Positions 1 through 8,238 of a DNA stretch of 64,000 bases are shown here, in pieces. Source of the DNA: Nocardioidaceae bacterium (GTDB taxonomy: Bacteria; Actinomycetota; Actinomycetes; Propionibacteriales; Nocardioidaceae); the NCBI GenBank assembly GCA_017744365.1, contig JAGIBL010000001.1:865416-929415 (forward strand), given 5' to 3'. The notes beneath the pieces were generated by a model that was given only the letters and a program-made list of their open reading frames with translations, did not search any database and was not told the DNA's origin. The translations under genes and the position numbers were made by a program. Each line of letters begins with the position of its first letter. The first letter of the stretch is position 1.

Positions 1-539
1 GAGGGGTCCGCGGGCTTCTCGGAGAAGCCCACGACCCGCTCGTCCTCGACCGAGAGGGCTCCCCAGCGAGGGAGCGGATGCACCGCGGTGACTGTCGCGG
101 TCGCGCGCTGGACGCGGTGGTGCTCGATGAGCGCGTCGATCGGGATGTCGGCGAGACCGTCGCCGTAGGTGAGCATGAAGGTGTCGTCGAGGAAGCGCTC
201 GAGGCGCTTGATCCTGCCGCCCGTCTTGGTGTCCTGACCGGTGTCGACCAGCGTCACCCGCCAGTTCTTGGCCGGCTGGGACAGCAGCTCCACCGACCCG
301 GTGTCGAGGTCGACCCGGATGTCGGACTCGTTCGCGCGGTAGCGGCTGAAGTACTCCTTGAGCACCTCGCCCTTGTATCCGCAGGCGACGATGAAGTCGT
401 CGAAACCGTAGGCCGCGTAGCGACTCATGATGTGCCAGATGATCGGGCGGCCGCCGATGCGGACCATCGGCTTCGGGATCGCGTGCGTCTCCTCCGAGAG
501 CCGCGTCCCCCGGCCCCCCGCCAGGATGACGACCTTCAC
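1..539 (-). CDS. rfbF: Glucose-1-phosphate cytidylyltransferase-like nucleotidyltransferase (3' end cut by window)
   Basis: Makes CDP-glucose or a similar activated sugar for surface polysaccharide or deoxysugar synthesis, in the cytoplasm. The translated N-terminus (VKVVILAGGRGTRLSEE) holds the nucleotide-binding GGxGTRL signature, followed by an IPKPM segment with the catalytic lysine and a GDGLAD metal-binding segment near residue 120. These match RfbF/glucose-1-phosphate cytidylyltransferase better than thymidylyltransferases. GTG start chosen because GGAGGAGG lies just upstream on the minus strand. About 179 residues are present and the C-terminus lies outside the window. It is divergent from the flippase, so this is the edge of a glycan locus. 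Confidence 0.85.
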   Translation of the reverse strand, partial: MKVVILAGGRGTRLSEETHAIPKPMVRIGGRPIIWHIMSRYAAYGFDDFIVACGYKGEVLKEYFSRYRANESDIRVDLDTGSVELLSQPAKNWRVTLVDTGQDTKTGGRIKRLERFLDDTFMLTYGDGLADIPIDALIEHHRVQRATATVTAVHPLPRWGALSVEDERVVGFSEKPADP

Positions 540-665
540 CTGAGTCCTCCTCCATGCGCCCACCGGCGCCCCGGCTTGAGGCTAACCTTTCGATTGCGCT
601 CCCGCTCATCTTCGCGGACTTCGACATCGAGACGGGGCAGACACTCAGATGGAGACGAAGCTGAC

Positions 666-1994
666 GTGAAGCGGCTCCCAGGCGCGGTCCACGATCGAGC
701 GATCGTGGCGACGCTCATCGCGGGTGTCGGGTCCCAGGTGGCGGTCGCGGTGTCCACACTGGTGGCACTGCCGTTCGTGACGCGCAGCCTCACCCCGCCC
801 GAGTTCGGGGTGTTCACCACACTGACCGGGTTCGTGGTGCTTCTCTCCTTCGCCGACTTCGGTGTTGGTGGTGCTCTGGCCACGCGGCTCGCGGAGGCAC
901 GCGGACGAGACGATGCCGGGGCGTCCAGGACCGCGGTCGCCACCGCCGTTCTCGCCTCCTGCGCGCTGGGCGCGCTGGTGGCCGGAGTGCTGCTGGTCTC
1001 GGTGTGGGTGCTGCCGTGGCGCTCGCTGCTCGGTGCTGAGGCCGTCAGCGCCGCCGACCTCGACGCGGCCCTGGTCGCGATGGCGTTCGCCGTCGGCGCC
1101 TCGGTCCCGGCGGGCATCGGCCAACGCATGCTGTACGGCGTGCACCGAGGCGGGCTGGTGAACGTGCAGCTGCTGGTCGGCGCGGTGGCGACGGCGGCGC
1201 TGCTGATCCTGGCGGCCGCGTTGTCCTGGTCCCTGCCGGTCTTCGTACTGCTCGCGCTGGCGCCGCAGGTGCTGGTCGGGGTCTCGTGCGGCGTCACCGC
1301 GGTGCGGCTCGCTCCCGTGCTTGCCCCTCGGTGCCGGCACGCCAGCCTGACGGAGTGGAAGGCCCTGAGGGCCTCGATCGGGTGGTACTTCGCCATCGGC
1401 GTCGCAGGTGCGACGAGCTTCCAGACCGATGCGCTGATCGTGTCCGGCGTCCTCGGCGCGGCGACCGCCGGAGTATTTGCGGTTGCGGTGCGGGTCTACG
1501 GTCTGGTCACGCAGTCGCTCTACCCGGCGATGATGCAGCTGTGGCCGGCCTTCGGCGAGGCGTACGGGCGTGGGGATGCGGGGTGGATCCGGTCCCGGCT
1601 CGTGCGAATCACGGCGCTCGCTGGTTCGCTGTCACTGGTGGCCGGCCTGCTCGTGGTCGGTGTTGGACGCCCGGTCATCGAGGCCTGGCTCGGCTCGGAC
1701 CTGGTACCGGAACGAGGGCTGCTGGTCGCCCTGACGTGCTGGACCGCCTACAGCCTGATGAGCGCGCCGAGCTTTCTGCTGCTGAACGCGTCCGGGCGCG
1801 TGCACGTGCACGCGCTATCGGCGATCGCGGTCGCGGTCGCCAACCTCCCGATCTCGTTGGTGCTCACCCACGCCGTCGGCATCTCGGGCCCGGTGTGGGG
1901 GAGCCTCATCGCGAGCGCCGCCTTCTCAGCACCCGTCGGAGTCGTCGCGGTTCGCCGGACACTTCACGAGGTCGCGCAACGCGCGGAAGCGTGA
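666..1994 (+). CDS. Polysaccharide flippase (Wzx/MATE-like, oligosaccharide translocase)
   Basis: Integral membrane protein of about 442 residues, expected to flip lipid-linked sugars across the cytoplasmic membrane. Long hydrophobic segments run through its whole length, starting with a helix at about residues 12-35, and the N-terminal LVALPFVTRSLTPPEFG is typical of this family (helix, then a conserved Leu-x-Pro-x-x-(Y/F)G). The GTG start at 666 is preferred: the frame stays open further upstream, but that stretch lies opposite the cytidylyltransferase gene. Its last 89 bases overlap the end of the convergent glycosyltransferase. Substrate unknown. Confidence 0.82.
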   Translation: MKRLPGAVHDRAIVATLIAGVGSQVAVAVSTLVALPFVTRSLTPPEFGVFTTLTGFVVLLSFADFGVGGALATRLAEARGRDDAGASRTAVATAVLASCALGALVAGVLLVSVWVLPWRSLLGAEAVSAADLDAALVAMAFAVGASVPAGIGQRMLYGVHRGGLVNVQLLVGAVATAALLILAAALSWSLPVFVLLALAPQVLVGVSCGVTAVRLAPVLAPRCRHASLTEWKALRASIGWYFAIGVAGATSFQTDALIVSGVLGAATAGVFAVAVRVYGLVTQSLYPAMMQLWPAFGEAYGRGDAGWIRSRLVRITALAGSLSLVAGLLVVGVGRPVIEAWLGSDLVPERGLLVALTCWTAYSLMSAPSFLLLNASGRVHVHALSAIAVAVANLPISLVLTHAVGISGPVWGSLIASAAFSAPVGVVAVRRTLHEVAQRAEA

Positions 1995-2865
1995 CGAACC
2001 GGCCGATCAGACGCCGTATCCATGGCCACCGGAGCGTTACGTCCTCCGCCAGGTGGTACCACCAGGCCGTGCCGAGGAGCACCGACGCGAGCTCCTGGCG
2101 GGCGACGCGACGGGTGCTGGCAGGCACCTGCGGGTCGCCCGTCATCTGCCACAGCGCCATCCACATCCGAATCTTGAGCCAGTGCTCCCGAGAGCTTCCG
2201 GGAGCGAGGTTCTCGGTCACTTCTTCGACGGACTTCACCCCGGCGACCCGGTAGTCGAGAAGCCGCTCATCGATCACCGCGAAAGGACCGCGCAGCAGCA
2301 GCCACCAGGTGAGCAACACGTCGGAGCCGTGTACCGGGAGCACCCTCGGTGAGCCGAGCAGTGCCTCGGTCCGGTACAAGCAGTAGAACTCGGTCCACCG
2401 CCGCCGGCGCAGGAAAGGGCGGAGGCGGGTGCGGGGATCGACCGACGCCAGCTCGTGGTCAACCTGGTCGTAGAAGTAGACGCCGTCCCCGTCGATGAAC
2501 CGGACAGCGGTGAGGCAAGCAGCGGCCGAGGGGGAGGCCTCGAGGGCCGCCAGTGCTCTCTCGAGGAACGCAGGAGCGAGCCGGTCGTCGGCGCCCAGCC
2601 ACATGAAGTACGGCTGGCTTGCGGCGAGGAGGGCACGGTTGAAGTTCGCGACTGCGCCCAGGTTCTGATCCGAGACGACCACTGCGCCGGGTGGCAGCAT
2701 CGCTGCCGCGACGGCAGCCGAGCCGTCGGTCGAAGCGTTGTCGAAGATCCGGAGCTCGGCGGGCGCGACCGTCTGGCCGAGCACGGACTCGATCGCCTCG
2801 CGGAGGTAGGGCATGCCGTTGTACACCGGGATGGCAACGCTCACCGGCACGGCGTCGGGCTCCAT
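1906..2865 (-). CDS. Family 2 glycosyltransferase
   Basis: Transfers a sugar from a nucleotide donor during cell-surface glycan assembly. The N-terminus (PVSVAIPVYNGMPYLREAI) is the GT-A beta1-alpha1 signature, FDNASTDGS follows, and WLGADDRL near residue 92 supplies the metal-binding acidic motif. About 319 residues, the usual length for a single-domain GT2, with no membrane segment. It overlaps the flippase by 89 bases at the 3' ends, an unusually long convergent overlap, so each gene lies antisense to the other's terminus. Donor and acceptor cannot be read from sequence. Confidence 0.85.
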   Translation of the reverse strand: MEPDAVPVSVAIPVYNGMPYLREAIESVLGQTVAPAELRIFDNASTDGSAAVAAAMLPPGAVVVSDQNLGAVANFNRALLAASQPYFMWLGADDRLAPAFLERALAALEASPSAAACLTAVRFIDGDGVYFYDQVDHELASVDPRTRLRPFLRRRRWTEFYCLYRTEALLGSPRVLPVHGSDVLLTWWLLLRGPFAVIDERLLDYRVAGVKSVEEVTENLAPGSSREHWLKIRMWMALWQMTGDPQVPASTRRVARQELASVLLGTAWWYHLAEDVTLRWPWIRRLIGRFVTLPRVARPREVSGEPRRLRRVLRRRRSR

Positions 2866-2874
2866 CGGCGCTGG

Positions 2875-3153
2875 TCAGTCGAGCCCGAGCGAGAACGCAG
2901 ACTCCAGATCGTGCTGGGAGTAGGCGCGGAAGGCGATGTGGGTCTCGGTCTCCTGGACGCCGGGCACCTTGTTGAGCCGGTCGGCGATCACGCTGGCGAC
3001 GGCGTCGTGGTCCTTGACCCGGACCATCGCGATCAGGTCGATCTGGCCGGTCACCGAGTAGACCTCGCTGACTCCCTCCAGCGCCGCGATGGCCTCGGCG
3101 ACCTCGGGGATGCGCGCCACGTCGGCCTTCACGAACACGATCGCGGTAATCAT
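2875..3153 (-). CDS. Lrp/AsnC ligand-binding (RAM) domain protein
   Basis: A 92-residue stand-alone version of the C-terminal regulatory domain of Lrp/AsnC regulators, with no helix-turn-helix. It begins MITAIVFVKAD, has the EVYSVTGQIDLIAMVRV segment typical of the ferredoxin-like RAM fold, and ends in a short acidic tail. Such proteins bind amino acids as oligomers; the role here is unknown. A TAGCGT box 6 bases before the ATG (3165-3160, minus strand) suggests a leaderless transcript even though the exonuclease gene lies only 9 bases upstream. Confidence 0.85.
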   Translation of the reverse strand: MITAIVFVKADVARIPEVAEAIAALEGVSEVYSVTGQIDLIAMVRVKDHDAVASVIADRLNKVPGVQETETHIAFRAYSQHDLESAFSLGLD

Positions 3154-3162
3154 GGACGCACG

Positions 3163-4956
3163 CTATCGCGCCGGCTGGTGGACCGTGGGCAGGCTGCGGC
3201 GCTCGTCGAAGGGCACCAGCGAGAGCCGGGACTGCTCGACCGCGTCGTGCGTGGCCAGGTGCCGCGCGGCACCCCGGACCGGGCAGGACCACTCGCCGTC
3301 GACGTGCACCAGCCGTATCCCCGGGCTCTCCAGCCAGCGCAGCACCTTCTCGGTCTCCTCCGCGGAGGCAGCGGGCGTGGGGCCGAGACCGGGGAGCACC
3401 GTGTCGGCCGAGGAGCGCAGCTGCTCGACGTACCGGCCGGCGTGGGCGTCGACCGGGATCACCCCGGCCGCGGCGAGCCGGCCGTGCCGGACCACGTGCA
3501 CCGCCCACCGGCCGTTGTCCTCGCGCCGAGCGGCGACCAGCTCGGAGCACCGGGTCAGCGCGCTCAGCCGCTGGGTCCGCGACGCGGCGCGGACGAACGC
3601 GGCCAGCCGGTCCCGGTGCACGCCCGCGTCCTCGAAGCGCTGCTCGGCGCTGAGCGTCTCCATCCGCGCGGAGATCGCTTCCACGACCTCGTCGGCGCGG
3701 CGCAGCAGGTTGTCCCGCAGGCTCTCCACCATCAACCCGTACGTCGGCCGGTCGACACTGCCGTCGCACGGCGCCAGGCAGCGGTCCATCTCGGCCAGCA
3801 CACACGCGGACCCGCTCGGCACCAGCGGAAGCCGTCCGCTGCACTGCCGGACCGGGAACGTCTCGTGCAGCGCGGCGAGCGTCTTCTCCGCACGCTTCCG
3901 GGACGAGAACGGACCCAGGTACACCGCGTCGTCGTCGAGCACGGTGCGCACCAGCGAGAGCCGCGGCCAGGGCTCGTCGGTCAGCTTGACCCAGTGCACC
4001 TTCTCGGGGAACCGGCTGCGCCGGTTGTAGCGCGGCTTGTGCTGCGCGATCAGCCGGAGCTCGCGCACCTCGGCCTCCAGCGGAGTGGCGCACTCGATGC
4101 CGTCGACCCGGCTGGCCAGGCCGACCATCTCGCCCATCCGGGTCCGGGTCTCCGAGGAGGTGAAGTAGGAGCGCACCCGGTTGCGCAGGTCGCGCGAGGT
4201 GCCGATGTACAGCACCCGGTCCCCGTCGTCGCGGAACAGGTACACCCCCGGGGCGTGCGGGAGCCCCTCGGCCAGGTGCCGCTTGCGTCGCTGCGCGGTG
4301 CTCACTCGCGAGCTGAAGGTCTGCAGCTCCTCCAGGGTGTGCACGCCGAGGCTGCCCAGCCGCTCGAAGAGCCCGTGCAGCACGTCCACGGTCGCGCGGG
4401 CGTCGGCGAGCGCGCGGTGGTTGGGCGTGGTGCTGGACCCGAACGCGACCGCCAGCGAGCTGAGCTTGCAGTTGGGGGCATCGTCGCGGGTGACCACCCG
4501 GCGGGCCACCTTGGCGGTGTCGAGCACCTCGAACCCGGGCCACGGGTGCCCGAGCTCGCGGGCGAAGTGCTGCAGGAACCCGACGTCGAACGGGGCGTTG
4601 TGGGCGACCAGCACGCTGCCGCGGGCGAACTCCAGGAAGGCCGGCAGCGCCGAGTCGATCGTGGGCGCGCTCGCCACCATCGAGTTCGTGATGCCGGTGA
4701 GCACCGCGATGAAGGCCGGGATCTCCGCGTGTGGGTTGACCAGGGTCTGGAACTCGCCGAGCACCTCGCCGGCGCGCACCTTGACCGCGCCGATCTCGGT
4801 GATCATCGCGCCCTGGCCGACCGCGGCACCGGTGGTCTCCAGGTCGACCACGCAGAAGGTCAGGTCGCGCAGCGGGCGGCCGAGCTCGTCGAAGCTCATC
4901 TGCGCCGACCACCGCGAGCCCGTCGAGGGCACGGAGGCGGTCGGGGCTGTGGTCAT
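3163..4956 (-). CDS. DEDDh 3'-5' exonuclease fused to a UvrC-like GIY-YIG domain
   Basis: A 597-residue protein. Residues about 30-200 form an RNase T/DnaQ-type exonuclease: CVVDLETTG (first acidic motif), then LVAHNAPFDVGFL (second). At about 220-310 a UvrC/Cho-type GIY-YIG nuclease follows (PGVYLFRDDG, VLYIGTSRDLRNRVRSYF). A UvrC-like middle section with Cys-containing turns (CSGRLPLVPSGSACVLAEM) follows. Proteins of this build are common in actinobacteria and are thought to act in DNA repair, but their reaction is not established. ATG at 4956 is chosen because a TACCGT box sits 6 bases upstream and the exonuclease fold begins shortly after; the longer open frame upstream is not credible. 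Confidence 0.88.
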   Translation of the reverse strand: MTTAPTASVPSTGSRWSAQMSFDELGRPLRDLTFCVVDLETTGAAVGQGAMITEIGAVKVRAGEVLGEFQTLVNPHAEIPAFIAVLTGITNSMVASAPTIDSALPAFLEFARGSVLVAHNAPFDVGFLQHFARELGHPWPGFEVLDTAKVARRVVTRDDAPNCKLSSLAVAFGSSTTPNHRALADARATVDVLHGLFERLGSLGVHTLEELQTFSSRVSTAQRRKRHLAEGLPHAPGVYLFRDDGDRVLYIGTSRDLRNRVRSYFTSSETRTRMGEMVGLASRVDGIECATPLEAEVRELRLIAQHKPRYNRRSRFPEKVHWVKLTDEPWPRLSLVRTVLDDDAVYLGPFSSRKRAEKTLAALHETFPVRQCSGRLPLVPSGSACVLAEMDRCLAPCDGSVDRPTYGLMVESLRDNLLRRADEVVEAISARMETLSAEQRFEDAGVHRDRLAAFVRAASRTQRLSALTRCSELVAARREDNGRWAVHVVRHGRLAAAGVIPVDAHAGRYVEQLRSSADTVLPGLGPTPAASAEETEKVLRWLESPGIRLVHVDGEWSCPVRGAARHLATHDAVEQSRLSLVPFDERRSLPTVHQPAR

Positions 4957-5057
4957 GGTCCGACGGTAGGAAAGAGCGCCGACAGAATCGGCCGCGACGC
5001 GCGCGACGGTGCCCCTAGGCTGTCCGGAAGCCCGCCGCCGAGACCGCAGGAGAGACC

Positions 5058-5315
5058 GTGAGCGTCGCCCTTCCGCAACCGCACCAGCGCTGGCGCTGCG
5101 GGGGCTGCGGCAACCTGACCCGGTTCGACGTGGCGCGCAGCCGCCGTACGACGGAGTTCTGGCACTTCGACCTGGGCGGCGACCACCAGGTCGAGGAGAC
5201 CGCGCTGCGCGAGGAGGTCGTCGAGTCGGTGACCTGCCGCTGGTGCGGACGCGCCGACGCGATCGAGCTGGTCGACCGGGCGGGCGCCGACGCCGCCGGG
5301 ACCCCGGGGGCCTGA
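5058..5315 (+). CDS. Small conserved CxxC protein, function unknown
   Basis: An 85-residue soluble protein with two CxxC pairs, CGGCG near residue 14 and CRWCG near residue 57, that look like a zinc ribbon split by about 40 residues. GTG start supported by AGGAGAG 6-9 bases upstream, with a TAGGCT -10 candidate at 5016-5021. A clear hairpin terminator follows immediately. I do not recognise a function; the small basic/acidic body and paired Cys motifs would fit a nucleic-acid or protein-binding role, but that is a guess. Confidence 0.7.
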   Translation: MSVALPQPHQRWRCGGCGNLTRFDVARSRRTTEFWHFDLGGDHQVEETALREEVVESVTCRWCGRADAIELVDRAGADAAGTPGA

Positions 5316-5334
5316 CGCCGCTCCGGCGGTTTTG
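5316..5334 (+). terminator. Rho-independent terminator after the CxxC protein gene
   Basis: CGCCG at 5316-5320 and CGGCG at 5324-5328 form a 5-bp stem with loop CTC, followed by GTTTT. It starts on the base after the stop codon. Confidence 0.65.
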
Positions 5335-5391
5335 TCGGTGCCCCCTGCCAGGCTCCTTCCCAGCTCGACCGACGAGCGCGAAGGAGTGTGG

Positions 5392-5601
5392 ATGATGGGC
5401 GTGCGCATCGACTGCGACAGCTGCCTGGTCCGCGGGCTGGCGTGCCACGACTGCGTGGTGACCGTGCTGCTCGGCCCGCCACCGGAGCTGGCGTTCGACA
5501 ACGAGGAGCAGCAGGCGCTCGAGGTGCTGGCGGGTTCCGGCCTGGTGCCGCCGCTGCGGATGGTGACCCCGCTCACCGGCCCGGGGGTGGAGTCCGCGTA
5601 G
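5392..5601 (+). CDS. Small conserved protein, function unknown
   Basis: A 69-residue protein starting MMGVRIDCDSC, with four cysteines in its first 22 residues (CDSCLVRGLACHDC), which could bind a metal. The rest is acidic and Pro-rich. ATG at 5392 or 5395 is chosen over the longer open frame because AAGGAG lies at 5381-5386 at normal ribosome-binding spacing. It precedes the riboswitch-controlled hydrolase but is separated from it by 338 bases, so it is probably a separate unit. Confidence 0.68.
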   Translation: MMGVRIDCDSCLVRGLACHDCVVTVLLGPPPELAFDNEEQQALEVLAGSGLVPPLRMVTPLTGPGVESA

Positions 5602-5734
5602 GCGCCTGCGTGACTGGAGTGACGGATGTGACGTGACTCTCCGAATTAGCGTCCGACTCGCCACGTTCGTGGGTTTGTGGCGTCGTTACCGTTCGTTTAT
5701 CGTCTTCCCTCAGGTCCCTGGACCAGCTACCGAC

Positions 5735-5914
5735 CGGGTCAGCTCAGGGACCGCGCCGAGTCTGGAGTCGTTCTCTTCGGGGAGAGCGAACCGGAGCCGG
5801 GGAACCACGTTTCCTTGGGGTGAATCCGGCGCGTCCTTGTCACGGATCGTGGCGAGGCGTGCTGGTAGGGCGAATCTTTGCCGCCCGAATCCGTCAGCTC
5901 ACCTGGTAGGCGTT
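5735..5914 (+). promoter_or_regulatory. c-di-AMP riboswitch (ydaO/yuaA class)
   Basis: The 338-base gap before the NlpC/P60 gene carries the conserved blocks of the ydaO/yuaA riboswitch: GAGCCGGGGAACCA at 5794-5807, TTGGGGTGAATCC at 5815-5827, a GGGCGAATC hairpin around 5868, and CCGAATCCGTCAGCT near 5885-5899 ending in GGTAGGCG at 5905-5912. In actinobacteria this class commonly controls cell-wall hydrolases, as here. An additional perfect 8-bp pair, GGTCCCTG (5713-5720) with CAGGGACC (5745-5752), lies at its 5' edge. Boundaries are approximate to about 20 bases. Whether it acts on transcription or translation is not visible. Confidence 0.88.
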
Positions 5915-5939
5915 TGGACAAAGAGGAGACCGTCCGCTC

Positions 5940-6938
5940 GTGCTCGACGGCCGGAAGCGCATCGCTGCGCTCGCAGCGACCCTGATCGCCCTGCTCGCCT
6001 CCGTGCTCGTGGTCGGCCTGGGAGTTGGTACTCCCTCGGCGACCGCGAAGCCCGACCTGGAGACGGTCAAGAAGAAGGTCGAGCGACTCGACCACCAGGC
6101 CGAGGTGGCCTCGGAGCGGTACAACGACGCGCGGGTCAAGCTCGCCGAGACCAAGACCAAGCTCAAGGCGCTGAACTCGGACCTGTCCCGGCAGCGGGCG
6201 GTCGTCGCCCAGATGCGCGAGCAGGTGGCCGCGATGGTCGTCGACCAGTTCCAGGGCGACGCGCTGTCCACGACCTCGCAGGTCGTGCTCTCCGACGACC
6301 CGGACAAGTTCCTCGACAACCTCAACGCGGTCTCGGCCTACAACGACCAGCGCGGCCAGGTGATGCGCGAGTTCAGCACCCAGCTCGACCGGCTCTCGCT
6401 GCGCAAGGCAGCGGTGACCGCCGAGGCCCGACGCCTGGGCGCCCTCGAGAAGAAGATGGCCGCCGAGAAGAAGAGCATCGACGAGAAGGCGGCCAAGGCC
6501 AAGAGCCTGCTCGACGACCTCGAGGCCGAGGCGCGCGCCAAGCTGATGTCCGGCGACTACGCCGGCGCGCTGCCGTCCGTGCCCGCCAGCGGCCGCGCAG
6601 CGGCGGCGGTGCGGTTCGCGATGGCCCAGGTCGGCAAGTCCTACGTGTACGGCGCCGCGGGCCCGAACTCCTACGACTGCTCCGGCCTGACCATGCGCGC
6701 CTGGGGTGCCGCCGGTGTCGGCCTGCCGCACTCCTCGAGGGCCCAGCAGGGCTCCGGCGTGCACGTCTCCGAGAGCCAGCTGCAGCCGGGCGACCTGGTG
6801 TTCTACTACAGCCCCGTCAGCCACGTGGGCATGTACATCGGCAACGGCCTGATCGTGAACGCGGAGAACCCGAGCTCGGGTGTCCGGGTCACCGGCCTGC
6901 ACTCGATGCCGTACGTCGGCGCGGTTCGTCCGGGCTGA
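5940..6938 (+). CDS. Secreted NlpC/P60 peptidoglycan endopeptidase with coiled-coil
   Basis: A 332-residue exported cell-wall hydrolase (RipA/RipC-like) that cleaves peptide stems of peptidoglycan. A signal peptide covers about residues 1-38 (RKRIAALAATLIALLASVLVVGLGVG). A long coiled-coil follows at about 38-205 (repeated K/E-rich heptads). The C-terminal NlpC/P60 domain has the catalytic cysteine in YDCSGLTMRAW, the histidine in GDLVFYYSPVSHVGMYI, and ends in a typical VRPG. GTG start chosen for the AGAGGAGA site at proper distance. Expression is expected to respond to c-di-AMP through the riboswitch just upstream. Confidence 0.93.
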   Translation: MLDGRKRIAALAATLIALLASVLVVGLGVGTPSATAKPDLETVKKKVERLDHQAEVASERYNDARVKLAETKTKLKALNSDLSRQRAVVAQMREQVAAMVVDQFQGDALSTTSQVVLSDDPDKFLDNLNAVSAYNDQRGQVMREFSTQLDRLSLRKAAVTAEARRLGALEKKMAAEKKSIDEKAAKAKSLLDDLEAEARAKLMSGDYAGALPSVPASGRAAAAVRFAMAQVGKSYVYGAAGPNSYDCSGLTMRAWGAAGVGLPHSSRAQQGSGVHVSESQLQPGDLVFYYSPVSHVGMYIGNGLIVNAENPSSGVRVTGLHSMPYVGAVRPG

Positions 6939-6984
6939 GCCAGCCGCGCGTCCGTCCGCCCAGCGCGCGGGTACCGTTCCTCGC

Positions 6985-8238
6985 GTGATCCTGCCCGCGC
7001 GCGTCCCGGCCGCTCGTCGGTGGCTGGCCGCCGCCGGGCTGCTCCTGAGCACGGCCGGACTGGTCGGCTGCTCGGAGGACGCCAGCGTCCCGCCGCCGAG
7101 CGCGACCGCAACCTCGGCTGCTCCCGACGCGGGCGAGGCCCAGCAGGTGGTGGCGGACCTGGAGATGGCGCTCCGCGCCCAGGACGCCGCGGGAGCCGCG
7201 AAGACCGGCGTTGCTGCCGCGGGCCCGCAGCTGCGGGCGATGGTCGCCAACGTCGGCAAGCTCGGCCTGACCGACCTGGGACTGCGCTACGTCGACACCG
7301 CGGCTCTCGACCCGGCCGCAGCGGACAGGTTCGGGCCGTCGGCCTGGGAGGCGGTCGTCGAGGTCAGCTACCGGCTGCCCCGCTGGGACGCCCAGGCCAC
7401 CCGGGTCGAGACTCCTTTCGTGCTGGTCCCCGACGGTGACGGCCAGCGCATCGCCGCGGTCGGTGCGCCCGGCGGGCGCACGCCGCTGTGGATGGCCGGT
7501 CCGGTCCAGGTAGCGGCGGGGGAGCGGACCCTGGTGATCAGCAGGTCCGGGCTCACGCCGTACACGACCCTGGCGCGTCGGGCCGTGCGCGACGTCGGCC
7601 TCGTGCTGCACGGCTGGCGCGGCACGCTGGTCCTCGAGGTGCCCGCCTCCGAGACCGAGCTCGACCAGGTGCTGGACGCGCCCCAGGAGCAGTACGCGAA
7701 CATCGCCGCGGTGACGGCCGCCGTCGACGGCACGCTGGCGCGCGGTGCGCCGGTGCACGTGTTCGTCAACCCACGGGTGTTCTCGCGGATCGGTCCCCGC
7801 GGCTCGCAGGTGGTGCTCAGCCACGAGACCACCCACGTCGCCACCGGCGCGACGTTCGCCGTGGATCTGCCGACCTGGCTGCTGGAGGGCTTCGCGGACT
7901 ACGTGGCGCTGGCGCACGCGGACATCCCGGTGCGCACCGCCGCCTCGCAGATCCTGGCCCGGATCCGCAAGCAGGGAGCGCCGGACCACCTGCCGACGGC
8001 GCATGAGCTCGACCCGACGGCCACCGGCCTGGGTGCGACGTACGAGGAGGCCTGGCTGGCCACCCGGTTCCTGGCGGCGCAGCACGGCGAGGCGAAGCTG
8101 GTCGCGTTCTACCGAGCGGTGGACCGGGGGACGCCCGTCACGACGGCGTTCGCCTCGGTGCTCGGCACCACCGAGGCCGCGTTCACGAAGCGCTGGCGCG
8201 CCGACCTGCTCCGGCTGGCCGGGGGCGAGCCCGGGTGA
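6985..8238 (+). CDS. Lipoprotein with gluzincin-type metalloprotease domain
   Basis: A 417-residue exported lipoprotein: basic N-terminus, hydrophobic stretch and lipobox LVGC (Cys about residue 27), then a Ser/Pro/Thr linker. The C-terminal third holds LSHETTHVATG (HExxH zinc motif) and, about 20 residues on, WLLEGFADYV with the third zinc ligand Glu, the gluzincin arrangement of peptidase-MA-like proteins. It probably cleaves proteins at the outer face of the membrane; substrate unknown. A TACCGT box at 6972-6977 lies 7 bases before the GTG, so it is probably leaderless. Its stop overlaps the next start (GTGA), giving a coupled protease pair. Confidence 0.8.
   Translation: MILPARVPAARRWLAAAGLLLSTAGLVGCSEDASVPPPSATATSAAPDAGEAQQVVADLEMALRAQDAAGAAKTGVAAAGPQLRAMVANVGKLGLTDLGLRYVDTAALDPAAADRFGPSAWEAVVEVSYRLPRWDAQATRVETPFVLVPDGDGQRIAAVGAPGGRTPLWMAGPVQVAAGERTLVISRSGLTPYTTLARRAVRDVGLVLHGWRGTLVLEVPASETELDQVLDAPQEQYANIAAVTAAVDGTLARGAPVHVFVNPRVFSRIGPRGSQVVLSHETTHVATGATFAVDLPTWLLEGFADYVALAHADIPVRTAASQILARIRKQGAPDHLPTAHELDPTATGLGATYEEAWLATRFLAAQHGEAKLVAFYRAVDRGTPVTTAFASVLGTTEAAFTKRWRADLLRLAGGEPG

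Noticed and set aside
2455-5061. Very long open frame opposite the exonuclease and Lrp-like genes
   Set aside because: Open only because high-GC codon bias empties the opposite strand of stops; its translation is Arg/His/Gly/Pro-rich with no recognisable fold.
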